DNA of 33,952 nt from UBA6080 sp964607515. GTDB taxonomy: Bacteria > Fermentibacterota > Fermentibacteria > Fermentibacterales > JCC-6. Position 1 is the stretch's first letter. Each line of letters starts with the position of its first letter. The position numbers were made by a program, and so were the translations under genes. The notes under the pieces were generated by a model that searched no databases, was not told where the DNA came from, and saw only the letters and a program-made list of their open reading frames with translations. Of the stretch, positions 18,149-25,708 are shown piece by piece. The stretch covers positions 1 through 33,952 of the forward strand of contig CAZSKU010000027.1 of the NCBI GenBank assembly GCA_964607515.1, in the 5' to 3' direction.

Positions 18149-18498
18149 TTTCTCCTCCCGGGCCTGAGGTTCTCCGCCGACGCGGACCTCTCCGCGGCCC
18201 TGAAAGCCCTCATGCCCCACTCCGCGGCGAGTTCCGGATCGTCCAGCACCTCCTCCGGCGCCCGGTGGAAAGACAGGCTGACGGTCTTTCCGCTTCTGGA
18301 ATACTGAAAGGGACCGAGCCCCTTATCAGTGAAGTCGGACAGGTTTTCTCCGTCGGTTTTCAGGTACAGCACCCCGCCGGACATGAGCCCGAACATCAGC
18401 CCCCGCCTGTAGACTCCCCAGCCGCCGAACATCCCGCGCACGGTGACCCCTTCGAGCCCCTCGAACAGCTCCTCCAGGCAGTCCTTCTCCATGCTCAC
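18145..18498 (-). CDS. TfoX N-terminal domain protein
   Basis: A 117-residue protein matching the TfoX N-terminal domain family: an N-terminal helix (LEELFEGLEG), then VTVRGMFGGWGVYRRGLMFGLMSGGVLYLKTD, FQYSRSGKTVSLSFHRAPEEVLDDPELAAEW. Stand-alone proteins of this size are common and their function is mostly unknown; TfoX itself regulates competence in Haemophilus, which should not be transferred here. The start is GTG 18498, with GGAGG six bases upstream; an ATG at 18492 is the alternative. The GTG overlaps the TGA of the upstream acetyltransferase gene (GTGA). Confidence 0.82.
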   Translation of the reverse strand: MSMEKDCLEELFEGLEGVTVRGMFGGWGVYRRGLMFGLMSGGVLYLKTDGENLSDFTDKGLGPFQYSRSGKTVSLSFHRAPEEVLDDPELAAEWGMRAFRAAERSASAENLRPGRRK

Positions 18499-19082
18499 GA
18501 TGCGCCTCCGCCCAGGTACCGCCGGACCACCGGCCTCTCGGGCTTCCTTCTGGCCACCTCGACGAAGCCGTGGGCCAGGTACATGGACAGGCTCCCGAAC
18601 CACATGGACTCGTCCCTGCCCACGCCCTGCCGGTCCACCGGATACGCTTCCAGGGCGGGAGCCCCTATTTTCTCAGAGTATTCCACAGCCCCCCTGAGAA
18701 GACCCGACGCCACTCCCTTCCCGCGGAACGGCCCCGGCACCACGAAACACACCACTGACCAGACCGGAACGTCATCCACGGGCCTCATCACCGGGGATCG
18801 GGCCAGTTTCGGGAAGGCCCCCCGGGGCCCCAGGGACACCCAGCCCACAGGCTCTCCCCCGGAATAGCCCAGCAGCCCGGGAGGTTCCCCGGACGACGCC
18901 AGATCCATCAGGCGCTTTTTCCTGTACCGGGCGGGGGTATAGCCGGCGGGAGTCTCCACCCGCCCGCTCTCCCGGTAGTACATGCACCAGCATCCCCTGG
19001 CCTGGGAGCACCCCCGGGAGAGGAAGACCCGTTCAAGGTCGGCCCAGCGGTCCAGTGTGAGCGGCAGAACCTTCAATTCCAT
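18495..19082 (-). CDS. GNAT-family N-acetyltransferase
   Basis: A 195-residue acyl-CoA-dependent N-acetyltransferase. The motif A region VVCFVVPGPFRGKGVASGLLRGAVEYS holds the RGKGVA acetyl-CoA pyrophosphate loop, followed by ALEAYPVD and a C-terminal SMYLAHGFVEVARR strand-helix that closes the fold. The N-terminal CSQARGCWCMYYRE, with three Cys and an aromatic cluster, is typical of a GNAT subgroup widespread in actinobacteria and FCB bacteria with unknown substrate. The start is set at ATG 19082 (AAGGG nine bases upstream); an in-frame ATG at 19148 is less likely. It is first in a translationally coupled three-gene series with overlaps of four bases each. Confidence 0.85.
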   Translation of the reverse strand: MELKVLPLTLDRWADLERVFLSRGCSQARGCWCMYYRESGRVETPAGYTPARYRKKRLMDLASSGEPPGLLGYSGGEPVGWVSLGPRGAFPKLARSPVMRPVDDVPVWSVVCFVVPGPFRGKGVASGLLRGAVEYSEKIGAPALEAYPVDRQGVGRDESMWFGSLSMYLAHGFVEVARRKPERPVVRRYLGGGAS

Positions 19083-19198
19083 GAAAACCGCCCTTCGATC
19101 AGGCGACAGCGTCATTTCGCACCCGGAGAGTCTGTAGTATTGTTCCACTGGGGCCGGGACGGAATCCCTTCCGGGCAGGCCCGGCCATGGAGGTAGAG

Positions 19199-20395
19199 AT
19201 GACTGGCATTCTGCTTGCCGCTGCGATTACGGCATATCCGGGCCCGGTGGAATTCCACGCCCAGGGCCCGGTCACCGAGAACGGCGGCAAGCCCATCGAC
19301 GTGGGGAGCTACGCGGCCCCGCTGCTGGCCGACTGGGACGGCGACGGACTGGAGGATCTGCTGGTGGGCCAGTTCGACTGGGGCAGGATCCGGTTCTATC
19401 CCAACCAGGGCACTCTGCAGCAGCCGCTGTTCGACGGCTTCCAGTTCCTCATGGACGGAGAGGATTACCTTCAGGTTCCCTACGGTTGATGCACCGGGGC
19501 AACGGATCCACAGGCTGTGGATTGGGACGGCGACGGACGGCCGGACATCATTGTGGGGGACAGGGAGGGCTTCGTCCACTATTTCAGAAGGCTTGAGGAG
19601 GGGGTCGTCCTCCTGGAGGAGCAGGATCCCGTGCTTGTGGGCGGCAGGCCGATTGACGTGGGCTACAACTCGGCGCCGGTGGTCGCCGACTGGAACGGCG
19701 ACGGACTGCCCGACCTGGTGGTGGGATCCCTCAGTCCCGTTCCCGCCGGGGTCTTCCTGTTCATCAACCAAGGGGAGCCCAACCTTCCGGAGTACCTTCA
19801 GACGGACACCGTCTTCTGCATGGGCGAACCGGTCCAGCTCACCGCCGCCTACCCGGACATGCACGACCTGACCGGCGACGGCCTGCCGGAACTCCTGGTG
19901 GGCTCCGCCAACGGCAACGTACTGTGCTGCGTCAACACGGGCACTCCCGAACAGCCCCTGTTCCAGTATGCGGAGAACCTCAGGGCGGACGGGGAGGAGA
20001 TCTATTTCTGCTCTTACGTGAGGCCGTCCGTATGCAACTGGAACGACGACGGCATACCCGACCTGCTGCTTGCCGACGACAGCGGGATGATCCACCTGTT
20101 CACCGGAACGCCCCCCGAGGGCATTCGGGAACAGGCCTTCCCGGAGGTGCGGCTTCTGCGGAACCCCGCGGGGAGCGCCATATCCATCGGTCTGGAACTG
20201 CCGGAAGCCTGTGAAGTGAGTGTCGCCCTGTTCTCGCTGGACGGAAGACTCGTCGGTTCCCGGGATGAAGGAGTACTGCCCGGCGGCGAGACGGAGGTAC
20301 AACTCAACTTCGAAAGAGTTCCTCCGGGCATCTACATCCTGGAAGTGGTTACCGCCTTCGGCTCCCGGGTTCTCCGGGCTGCTGTCATTCCGTGA
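19199..20395 (+). pseudogene. FG-GAP repeat protein with sorting domain, interrupted by an in-frame TGA
   Basis: One reading frame runs from ATG 19199 (GGAGG five bases upstream) to 20395 except for a single TGA at 19487-19489. Both sides belong together: the FG-GAP/VCBS calcium-binding repeat DWDGDGLEDLLVG occurs before the stop and DWDGDGRPDIIVG, DWNGDGLPDLVVG, TGDGLPELLVG and NWNDDGIPDLLLA after it, in phase. The protein would be 398 residues: a signal-like N-terminus, about five repeats, and a Por/FlgD-like C-terminal domain (LFSLDGRLVGS, PPGIYILEVVTAFG). The stop falls between PYG and CTGATDPQAVDWDGDG. It may be a nonsense mutation, a consensus error or recoding; the absence of any other defect favours a recent event or readthrough. 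It overlaps the convergent gene at 20385 by 11 bases. Confidence 0.75.
19506..19522 (+). other. Perfect 7-bp hairpin 17 bases after the in-frame TGA
   Basis: ATCCACA and TGTGGAT are separated by GGC. The apical loop begins with G, 24 bases after the TGA. This lies within the loose geometry described for bacterial SECIS elements, but such hairpins are common by chance in GC-rich coding DNA. Confidence 0.35.
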
Positions 20396-21452
20396 GGGCG
20401 AACCTCAGTGTCTCCCGGCCGGAGGGCCGGCTCAGCCTGGCGGTGTAGATTCCCGCCGGTGCGTCGAAGCCGAACAGACTCTCCCCGCCGGCCGTCAGGC
20501 CCCGGTGAATGGTTTCCACCAGCCTGCCAGAAAGGTCGAAGACCTCCAGAACAATGTCGCCCTGCTCCGGCAGGTTCACCTTGAGAACCGCCCCCGAGCG
20601 GGATGGATTGGCCAGTATTCCCAGAGAACCCCCGGGGGAGGCGGACGTCAAGTCGTCTTCGATGCCTCCGAACACGGGTATCAAAAGTTCGCTGACGTAG
20701 TATTTCCCGTCGGTGCCCTTCCAGCTCCACAGTACGGTGCATTCAATGAACTTCCAAGCCAGCCCAAGGGACTCCTGCGCGTCGAACGGGCAGTCAGCCT
20801 GGTCGTATAGGAAGTAGTCGGAACTCAGCTCGTAGTAGAAGTAGAACTCGCCCCCGTACCTTGTTGTAACAATCAATCCGGCGGGTGACGACCTGTCTCT
20901 TGCCATGATTTCATGGCCCATGACTCCGCTGACTTCTCCGCTGATGCCCGTCAGGATATAGCTCTCGCTGGCGTAGTTGTCCGTGTCGGTCACCCACAGC
21001 AGGCACGGCGAATCAGACGTTATCTGGCAGAGATCCTGAGGGTAGAAGAAGTTCTCCACATCCAGACCGGCTCCCTGAACTCCCGCCGGATTCGGGAATC
21101 CCGTCCATGAGTCCGACCCGTCGGAATAATAGATGGTCGGTGTCGAGCCGGAGTTCACGTAATAAAGGTCGTCTTCCATGTTGTAGCCGACCCCGAACCC
21201 GTCCAGCCCCGCAGGCAGCTCGATCTCATCCACCACGGCAAGGCTGCCGTCGCAGACATACAGCACACCGTCCCCGTTGCTCCGCAGGATTATCTGACCG
21301 GCATACTCGTTCAATGCGATGTCCTGGATATCCGATGCGAAGGTTATCTCCCAGGTATCGAGAACCGTGATATCCACGTCCGACAGATCATGGCCCTGCA
21401 GTGGTCTGGGACAAGTCAGCGATAGAACTGTGAGGAGAATTGCAGTATGCAT
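20385..21452 (-). CDS. Exported propeller-like protein with Por/FlgD-type C-terminal sorting domain
   Basis: A 355-residue exported protein. The signal peptide (MHTAILLTVLSLTCPRPLQG) is followed by repeated strand units (DIQDIALNEYAGQIILRSNGDGVLYVCDG, GFGVGYNMEDDLYYVNSGSTPTIYYSDGS) that suggest a beta-propeller of unassigned type. The final ~80 residues are a sorting-type domain: LGILANPSRSGAVLKVNLPEQGDIVLEVFDLSGRLVETI, AGIYTARLSRPSG. It has no catalytic motif and probably binds or displays on the surface. AGGGAGGAATC precedes the ATG at 21452. A TTGACA -35 box lies about 62 bases upstream. Confidence 0.8.
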   Translation of the reverse strand: MHTAILLTVLSLTCPRPLQGHDLSDVDITVLDTWEITFASDIQDIALNEYAGQIILRSNGDGVLYVCDGSLAVVDEIELPAGLDGFGVGYNMEDDLYYVNSGSTPTIYYSDGSDSWTGFPNPAGVQGAGLDVENFFYPQDLCQITSDSPCLLWVTDTDNYASESYILTGISGEVSGVMGHEIMARDRSSPAGLIVTTRYGGEFYFYYELSSDYFLYDQADCPFDAQESLGLAWKFIECTVLWSWKGTDGKYYVSELLIPVFGGIEDDLTSASPGGSLGILANPSRSGAVLKVNLPEQGDIVLEVFDLSGRLVETIHRGLTAGGESLFGFDAPAGIYTARLSRPSGRETLRFALTE

Positions 21453-21490
21453 GATTCCTCCCTATAAACCGGCACGAATTCCCTGAAGTT

Positions 21491-21519
21491 ACAATGGAAT
21501 CCACCTGACGGGCTGTCAA
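21491..21519 (-). promoter_or_regulatory. Promoter with perfect -35 and an overlapping palindrome, for the gene at 21452
   Basis: On the minus strand TTGACA (21519-21514) is followed after 17 bases by CATTGT (21496-21491), a weak -10. A perfect inverted repeat ACCCCT-GGC-AGGGGT (21519-21533) abuts the -35 and could be an operator. The stretch up to the gap at 21602 shows nothing else. Confidence 0.45.
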
Positions 21520-21601
21520 CCCCTGGCAGGGGTAGGGAATACTCCGTCCAGTATAAACTCCTCGACGGATTTTCCATAATCCTTCCCTCAAGTTATCTTC
21601 C

Positions 21602-21701
21602 NNNNNNNNNNNNNNNNNNNNNNNNNNNNNNNNNNNNNNNNNNNNNNNNNNNNNNNNNNNNNNNNNNNNNNNNNNNNNNNNNNNNNNNNNNNNNNNNNNN
21701 N
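21602..21701. other. 100-base run of N (assembly gap)
   Basis: Exactly 100 N, the conventional placeholder for a scaffold gap of unknown size. It removes the 5' end of the methyltransferase gene; genes on the two sides need not be truly adjacent. Confidence 0.99.
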
Positions 21702-22280
21702 GGCACGGGAAGGTTCATGGAACACCTTTCTGGTTGCTTCGACGCGGAGGGGCTGGACCTGTCCGAGTCCATGCTGGAAGCCGCAGCAGAGAGGTGCCCC
21801 GGGGTTTTGCTTCACCACGGCGACATGCGGAATTTCCGGCTGGGAAAGCTCTTCGACGCGGTGATCTGCCTTTTCAGTTCCATCGGCTACTGCACCGACG
21901 AGAACCAGCTGAGGGACGCGATATCCTCCATGGCCCTGCACCTGAAGCCCGGTGGAACACTGGTGGTGGAACCATGGTTCACCCCCGAAACCTGGAAGCC
22001 CGGTTCGGTCCACTGCCTAACGGTGGACGAACCCGACCTAAAGATCGCCCGGATGAGCACAAGCCTCGTATCTGGGAGATTGTCCGTCTTTGACATGCAC
22101 CATCTGGTCGGAACTCCCGAGGGGGTCACCCATCTGGTGGAACGCCACGAAATGGGCCTGTTCACCGGGGATCAGATGATCCGGGCCTTTTCAGATGCCG
22201 GGCTCGAAGTGGAGCACAACCCAGAAGGACTCACCGGGCGGGGGCTCTACGTCGCGACATGGCCCTCCCACTCGGCTTGA
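21702..22280 (+). CDS. Class I SAM-dependent methyltransferase, 5' end lost in gap
   Basis: The frame is open from the edge of the gap; the first codons read GTGRFMEHL, the SAM-binding motif I of class I methyltransferases, so only the N-terminal ~40-50 residues are missing. Then follow AEGLDLSESMLEAAAER (motif II, acidic end of strand 2), GDMRNFRLGKLFDAVICLFSSIGYCTDE (motifs III-IV) and LKPGGTLVVEPWFTPE (post-motif). This pattern is that of small-molecule methyltransferases of the Methyltransf_25/11 group. The substrate is unknown. The stop at 22280 coincides with the -35 box of the next transcription unit. Confidence 0.85.
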   Translation, partial: GTGRFMEHLSGCFDAEGLDLSESMLEAAAERCPGVLLHHGDMRNFRLGKLFDAVICLFSSIGYCTDENQLRDAISSMALHLKPGGTLVVEPWFTPETWKPGSVHCLTVDEPDLKIARMSTSLVSGRLSVFDMHHLVGTPEGVTHLVERHEMGLFTGDQMIRAFSDAGLEVEHNPEGLTGRGLYVATWPSHSA

Positions 22281-22304
22281 CATGGAGTTGCGAAAAGGTA
22301 AAAT
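22277..22304 (+). promoter_or_regulatory. Near-consensus sigma-70 promoter before the dehydratase-type gene
   Basis: TTGACA (22277-22282), 16 bases, TAAAAT (22299-22304). It is the best promoter match noticed in the window and predicts a transcript start near 22311, leaving a ~150-base untranslated leader before the ATG at 22463. Confidence 0.7.
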
Positions 22305-22338
22305 CCGCCTGTCATCCGTAAGAAAGGCATCGGGAACC

Positions 22339-22455
22339 ATGGTCACAGTTCAACGGCGCAACTGAGTCGGCGCGACCGGCCCCGGGAGGGCCGGCGCAGA
22401 CTGCCGCGGGTGACCGGCTGAAGCCATTCCTTCCCGGTCATCCCGGCTGGGAAGG
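22339..22455 (+). promoter_or_regulatory. Structured mRNA leader with an 8-codon ORF, before the dehydratase-type gene
   Basis: The leader between the promoter and ATG 22463 folds by eye into a closed domain: GGTCAC (22341-22346) pairs with GTGACC (22410-22415), enclosing AGTT/AACT (22347-22350/22360-22363) and a perfect CCGGCCC/GGGCCGG stem (22376-22382/22388-22394). A second stem CCTTCCC/GGGAAGG (22429-22435/22449-22455) covers the purine run that would serve as ribosome binding site. A short ORF, MVTVQRRN, runs from ATG 22339 to TGA 22363-22365 through the first arm. I cannot match it with confidence to a known riboswitch class; GGGAA followed by GGCGCAACTGAG only faintly recalls cobalamin riboswitch blocks. 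Confidence 0.45.
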
Positions 22456-22462
22456 CGGTTAC

Positions 22463-23767
22463 ATGACAGATCGTCTGAATTCGAAGCAGCTCCACGATAT
22501 GTGGACGGAGCTGAACATGGATGTGCAGCTCCACGACCAGCTCATGGAGCATTCAGAGAAAACCCATTCCAGGAACTTCCTGTGGCAGCGGCGCCGCCCG
22601 GAGGCGATGGCTGTCTTCGACACCGCCCTTCACGACAGCCACGGACAGAGGGTGGCGGAGGTCAGGGAGTTCCGGAAAACCGGGGGCAAATCCATCGGTT
22701 CCTTCTGCATCTATCTGCCCGATGAGATAACCATGGCGGCGGGCGTTCTGAACATCCCTCTGTGCGGAGGAACCGGATTCTCCGTGAACTACGCAGACAG
22801 GATTCTTCCCAGGGATATATGCCCGTTGGTTAGGTCAACCTTCGGCATGGCTCTAAGCGGAACCTGTCCCTACAAGACCCTGAAGGACTGCGTGCTCGGG
22901 GAGACCACCTGCGATGCCAAGAAGAAGACCTGGGATCTGCTGAACTTCCGGGTGCTGGAGGTTCCCCAGAAGAAGAACCCCATGGACAGGGAACTCTGGC
23001 TGTCGGAGGTGAAGGATTTCGCCGGGCAGATGGAAGCTCTTTCCGGGGTGAAGATCACTGCGGAAAGCCTTCGGAACGGCATCAGGAAACAGAATCGCAA
23101 GCGGCGCATACTGAATGATGTCAGTGAGTTCCGAAAACTGGACGAACCCCCGATAAGCGGGCTCGATGCCCTCCTCGTCTCCCAGGTAGCTCTCAACATG
23201 GACACGGACGCCTTCATTGAAGCCGGCGAACATCTGCTTGCCGAGTTGAAAGACCGGGCCGCCCGGGGAATCTCCGCCTACAATCAGCCCGGAGTGAGGG
23301 TGGTGATGGCCGGAACCCCGTCGCCCATGGGCTACGCCAAAATCCACGCGGCCGCCGAGATGTCCGGCCTCCGGGTGGTTATCGACGAGTCCTGCACCGG
23401 TCTGCGGTACAGCCGCGGTTACGTTCCGGAGGATCTTGATACAACTGAGGAAATGATGGAGGCCATTGCCGACCGATACTTCCAGATAGACTGCGCCTGC
23501 TTCTCCCCGAACACCGAGCGCAGGGATAACCTGAAAACCCTTGTGGAAGATTACCGGGCGGAAGGGATCGTCCACAACATCCTGCAGTACTGCCACGGGT
23601 TCAACGTCGAGACCGGGGTGATGGACAAAATGCTCTCCGAGATGGGCGTTCCCACCCTGAAGGTGGTCAGCGACTACTCCCAGGAGGACTCGGAGCAGAT
23701 CAGGATCCGCATGGAATCGTTCAAGGGAGTGATAGAGAACAGACGATCCATGGAGACGGGAGGGTGA
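22463..23767 (+). CDS. 2-hydroxyacyl-CoA dehydratase-type (BcrC/BadD/HgdB) iron-sulfur protein
   Basis: A 434-residue cytoplasmic protein of the 2-hydroxyacyl-CoA dehydratase / benzoyl-CoA reductase D family (PF06050). Family landmarks: CIYLPDEITMAAGVLNIPLCGG, ALSGTCPYKTLKDCVLGETTCDAKKKTWD, VRVVMAGTPSPMGYAKIHAAAEMSGLRVVIDESCTGLRY and the C-terminal VHNILQYCHGFN. The GETTCDAKKK stretch with single-subunit organisation resembles the 'double-cubane cluster' relatives, which carry an unusual [8Fe-9S] cluster and do ATP-driven low-potential reductions, rather than true two-subunit dehydratases. An activating ATPase partner (HgdC type) would be expected but is not in the window. The reaction is unknown. 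The promoter and structured leader upstream suggest regulation. Confidence 0.85.
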   Translation: MTDRLNSKQLHDMWTELNMDVQLHDQLMEHSEKTHSRNFLWQRRRPEAMAVFDTALHDSHGQRVAEVREFRKTGGKSIGSFCIYLPDEITMAAGVLNIPLCGGTGFSVNYADRILPRDICPLVRSTFGMALSGTCPYKTLKDCVLGETTCDAKKKTWDLLNFRVLEVPQKKNPMDRELWLSEVKDFAGQMEALSGVKITAESLRNGIRKQNRKRRILNDVSEFRKLDEPPISGLDALLVSQVALNMDTDAFIEAGEHLLAELKDRAARGISAYNQPGVRVVMAGTPSPMGYAKIHAAAEMSGLRVVIDESCTGLRYSRGYVPEDLDTTEEMMEAIADRYFQIDCACFSPNTERRDNLKTLVEDYRAEGIVHNILQYCHGFNVETGVMDKMLSEMGVPTLKVVSDYSQEDSEQIRIRMESFKGVIENRRSMETGG

Positions 23768-23769
23768 AA

Positions 23770-24177
23770 ATGCCGACAGTTCCCGCCAGAGCGCGGAATC
23801 TCATGAGCACTGGCAAGGTCATGGCCCTTGCTACGGCCACTGCGGGGGGAGAGCCCAATGTTGCCCCCATGCAGCAGTGCTGGTGGTCCGCTGACGACAC
23901 CCTGGTCATCGGCGACTTTTTCATGAAGCAGACCAGGGAGAATATTCAGGAGAACGGCAGGGCTTCGTTCACCGTCTGGGAGAACGACCCCAGGGAAGGA
24001 TACAAGTTCACAGGTTCCGCCCGTTACCTGACCTCGGGCCCGGAGTACGACCTCGCCAACCGCGAGATGCACAAAAAGATGCCCGACAGGAACTTCAAGG
24101 GCGTGGTCGTGATAAGGGTGGAAAGGGTCTACGACATCAAGTCCGGCCCCACCGCAGGACAGCTTATTACGGAATAA
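23770..24177 (+). CDS. Pyridoxamine 5'-phosphate oxidase-fold flavoprotein
   Basis: A 135-residue protein of the PNPOx-like split-barrel fold: KVMALATATAGGEPNVAPMQQCWWSADDTLVIGD, MKQTRENIQENGRASFTVWE and YKFTGSARYLTSGPEYDLA. Members bind FMN or related flavins and act as small oxidoreductases or flavin-storage proteins. The start ATG 23770 has GGGAGGG upstream; the TGA of the preceding gene ends 2 bases before it, so both are one operon. Pairing with a low-potential iron-sulfur protein suggests a redox role, which is inference. Confidence 0.85.
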   Translation: MPTVPARARNLMSTGKVMALATATAGGEPNVAPMQQCWWSADDTLVIGDFFMKQTRENIQENGRASFTVWENDPREGYKFTGSARYLTSGPEYDLANREMHKKMPDRNFKGVVVIRVERVYDIKSGPTAGQLITE

Positions 24178-24194
24178 CATTCGGAACGCGAAAA

Positions 24195-24236
24195 GAGCCG
24201 CCTCCGGTTTCGAAGCCGGGGGCGGTTTTGTTTTCT
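24195..24236 (+). terminator. Intrinsic terminator
   Basis: Ten-base-pair GC-rich stem CCGCCTCCGG (24198-24207) / CCGGGGGCGG (24216-24225), one T-G pair, followed by TTTTGTTTTCTT. It closes the dehydratase/PNPOx operon and insulates the peptide-maturase locus from it. Confidence 0.9.
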
Positions 24237-24299
24237 TGAATCATCCCCCCTTGAAAAATCTGTAAAGTGGACCGTAGAGAAGAGTGACGGGAGGTGACG

Positions 24300-24410
24300 A
24301 TGTTGAAACGGGCGGCTGGTTCACGGCGGATCACATGCCGAAGGGGCGCTGGAAAGGCCTGCGAGGGGTGGCTGGAACATAGCTTCAGGCCGTTGAAGGT
24401 CACCGCATGA
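24300..24410 (+). CDS. 36-codon small ORF coupled to the radical SAM maturase
   Basis: ATG 24300 is preceded five bases upstream by a strong GGGAGGTGA. The ORF has 36 codons and its TGA (24408-24410) overlaps the ATG of the maturase in the ATGA arrangement. The peptide begins MLKRAAGSRRITC, is Arg/Lys-rich and has Cys13 and Cys21. It does not resemble peptides 1-4 of the locus and has no leader of their type. It could be a translational-coupling leader, an extra precursor, or chance. No convincing promoter is visible in the 60 bases between it and the terminator (a TTGAAA at 24251 lacks a good -10). Confidence 0.45.
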   Translation: MLKRAAGSRRITCRRGAGKACEGWLEHSFRPLKVTA

Positions 24411-25708
24411 AGAACTCCCGTTACAACTGGTACGTCAGGCGGGGGGAAACGAGTCTCATCTACAACTGTTTTTCCGGAGCCATGTATGAATTGGACGAGG
24501 AGCATTCACACCTTGGAAGACTCCTGGAAGTACCCGGTGAATGTCTGTCTGATGGCGTGTTCGATGACTGCTGCCTCAGGCAGCTGGAATCGTCAGGCTT
24601 CCTGGTTGCTGATGACTTCGATGAGAGAGCCCACCTGGAGAGCCTGATGGAGGCGGCCAGGTGCTCCTGTGCGATGAAACTCACCGTGGTAATAACCAGG
24701 CAGTGCAATTTCCATTGCAGCTACTGCATCCAGAGGGGCGGTTTTTCCGACCGGTCGGTGATAGACGAAGAGGTGATTCACAGACTCCGTGAGATGTTGT
24801 TCGACCTTGGGCCAACAGCAGTCCACACGACTCTCTACGGGGGGGAACCGCTTCTCTGCCCAGAAGCCTGTTTCAAAACACTGGAAGCGGTGAGAACGGT
24901 GCACCCTGGAGCGGGCGCCATGCTGGTGACCAACGGCTATCTGTTGACCGGCGACCTCGCGGCCAGACTAAGGGATTACGGAGTTTCCGCGGCTCAGATA
25001 ACCCTCGACGGCCCGGAAGAGATCCATGACAGGAGAAGGAGAACCCGGGACGGAAGGGGAACCTATGGCAGGATTCTCGAGAACACCCTAGCGGCGTCGA
25101 AGTACATGCGCATCCTGCTGCGTGTGAACGTGGAAAGCGGCATGGAGTTCGACTACACTGAATTCAGAAACCGCTTCAACTCGAACCGCAGCATTCATGT
25201 CTACAGAGCTCCCACCACCTATTTCCACCAGGGTTCTCAGGAACAGGGCGCCAGGAACTTCCGTGCGATCGAGAACAGCGTCTGCGGAGACGAGCTGTAC
25301 AGGAAGAAGCTCAACGCCCGTTTTCCCGGATGCGCATCGACCACCAGGATGTGTGCCGTAATCCTTCCCGAAGGAAGACTGGTAAGGTGCTGGAATCAGG
25401 TTCAGGATCCTTCGGACAGCTATTCCGTGTCGAAACAGGGTCTGCTGGCTTCATATGAACTCTGGAGGAAGTGGAACCCCTTCCACATTCCGGAATGCTC
25501 GGAGTGCAGGATGCTTCCCATCTGCGGGGGAGGCTGCCCGGACCGATCAATGAAAACCGGCAAACCCCAGTGCCGCTTCACACCGGGCGGCTTCGAGGAT
25601 TTCATTCACGAAAACTTCAAGGCAAGAAAGAATTCGGCCAGGAAGGAGGTGAGTCATGATTCTTATAAACCCCCCGGAGATGCCCGACCTTGGCGGCATG
25701 CTAGATGA
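24407..25708 (+). CDS. Radical SAM/SPASM peptide maturase with PqqD-like N-terminal region
   Basis: A 433-residue cytoplasmic radical SAM enzyme of the RiPP-modifying SPASM class. Residues 1-85 look like the PqqD/RRE precursor-recognition segment (YVRRGETSLIYNCFSGAMYELDEE, ESSGFLVADD). The SAM cluster motif is CNFHCSYC (Cys100, 104, 107), with LYGGEPLL at 143-150 and QITLDGPEEIHDRRR at 197-211. The SPASM cysteines follow the textbook order: Cys316-x6-Gly-x4-Cys328, then Cys364-x2-Cys367-x5-Cys373-x3-Cys377, then Cys389, enough for two auxiliary 4Fe-4S clusters. Such enzymes make thioether, C-C or related cross-links in peptides. GAAGG lies 7 bases before the ATG. Its last 53 bases overlap peptide gene 1 in another frame, tying enzyme and substrate. 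Confidence 0.92.
   Translation: MKNSRYNWYVRRGETSLIYNCFSGAMYELDEEHSHLGRLLEVPGECLSDGVFDDCCLRQLESSGFLVADDFDERAHLESLMEAARCSCAMKLTVVITRQCNFHCSYCIQRGGFSDRSVIDEEVIHRLREMLFDLGPTAVHTTLYGGEPLLCPEACFKTLEAVRTVHPGAGAMLVTNGYLLTGDLAARLRDYGVSAAQITLDGPEEIHDRRRRTRDGRGTYGRILENTLAASKYMRILLRVNVESGMEFDYTEFRNRFNSNRSIHVYRAPTTYFHQGSQEQGARNFRAIENSVCGDELYRKKLNARFPGCASTTRMCAVILPEGRLVRCWNQVQDPSDSYSVSKQGLLASYELWRKWNPFHIPECSECRMLPICGGGCPDRSMKTGKPQCRFTPGGFEDFIHENFKARKNSARKEVSHDSYKPPGDARPWRHAR

Noticed and set aside
19487..19489. TGA read as sense because of an alternative genetic code
   Set aside because: TGA is the clear terminator of many intact genes here (for example 4013-4015, 10041-10043, 23765-23767 and 25782-25784).
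22341..22415. Closed stem structure read as a tRNA
   Set aside because: No T-arm, no plausible anticodon arm and no CCA-side acceptor of seven pairs; arm lengths are wrong.
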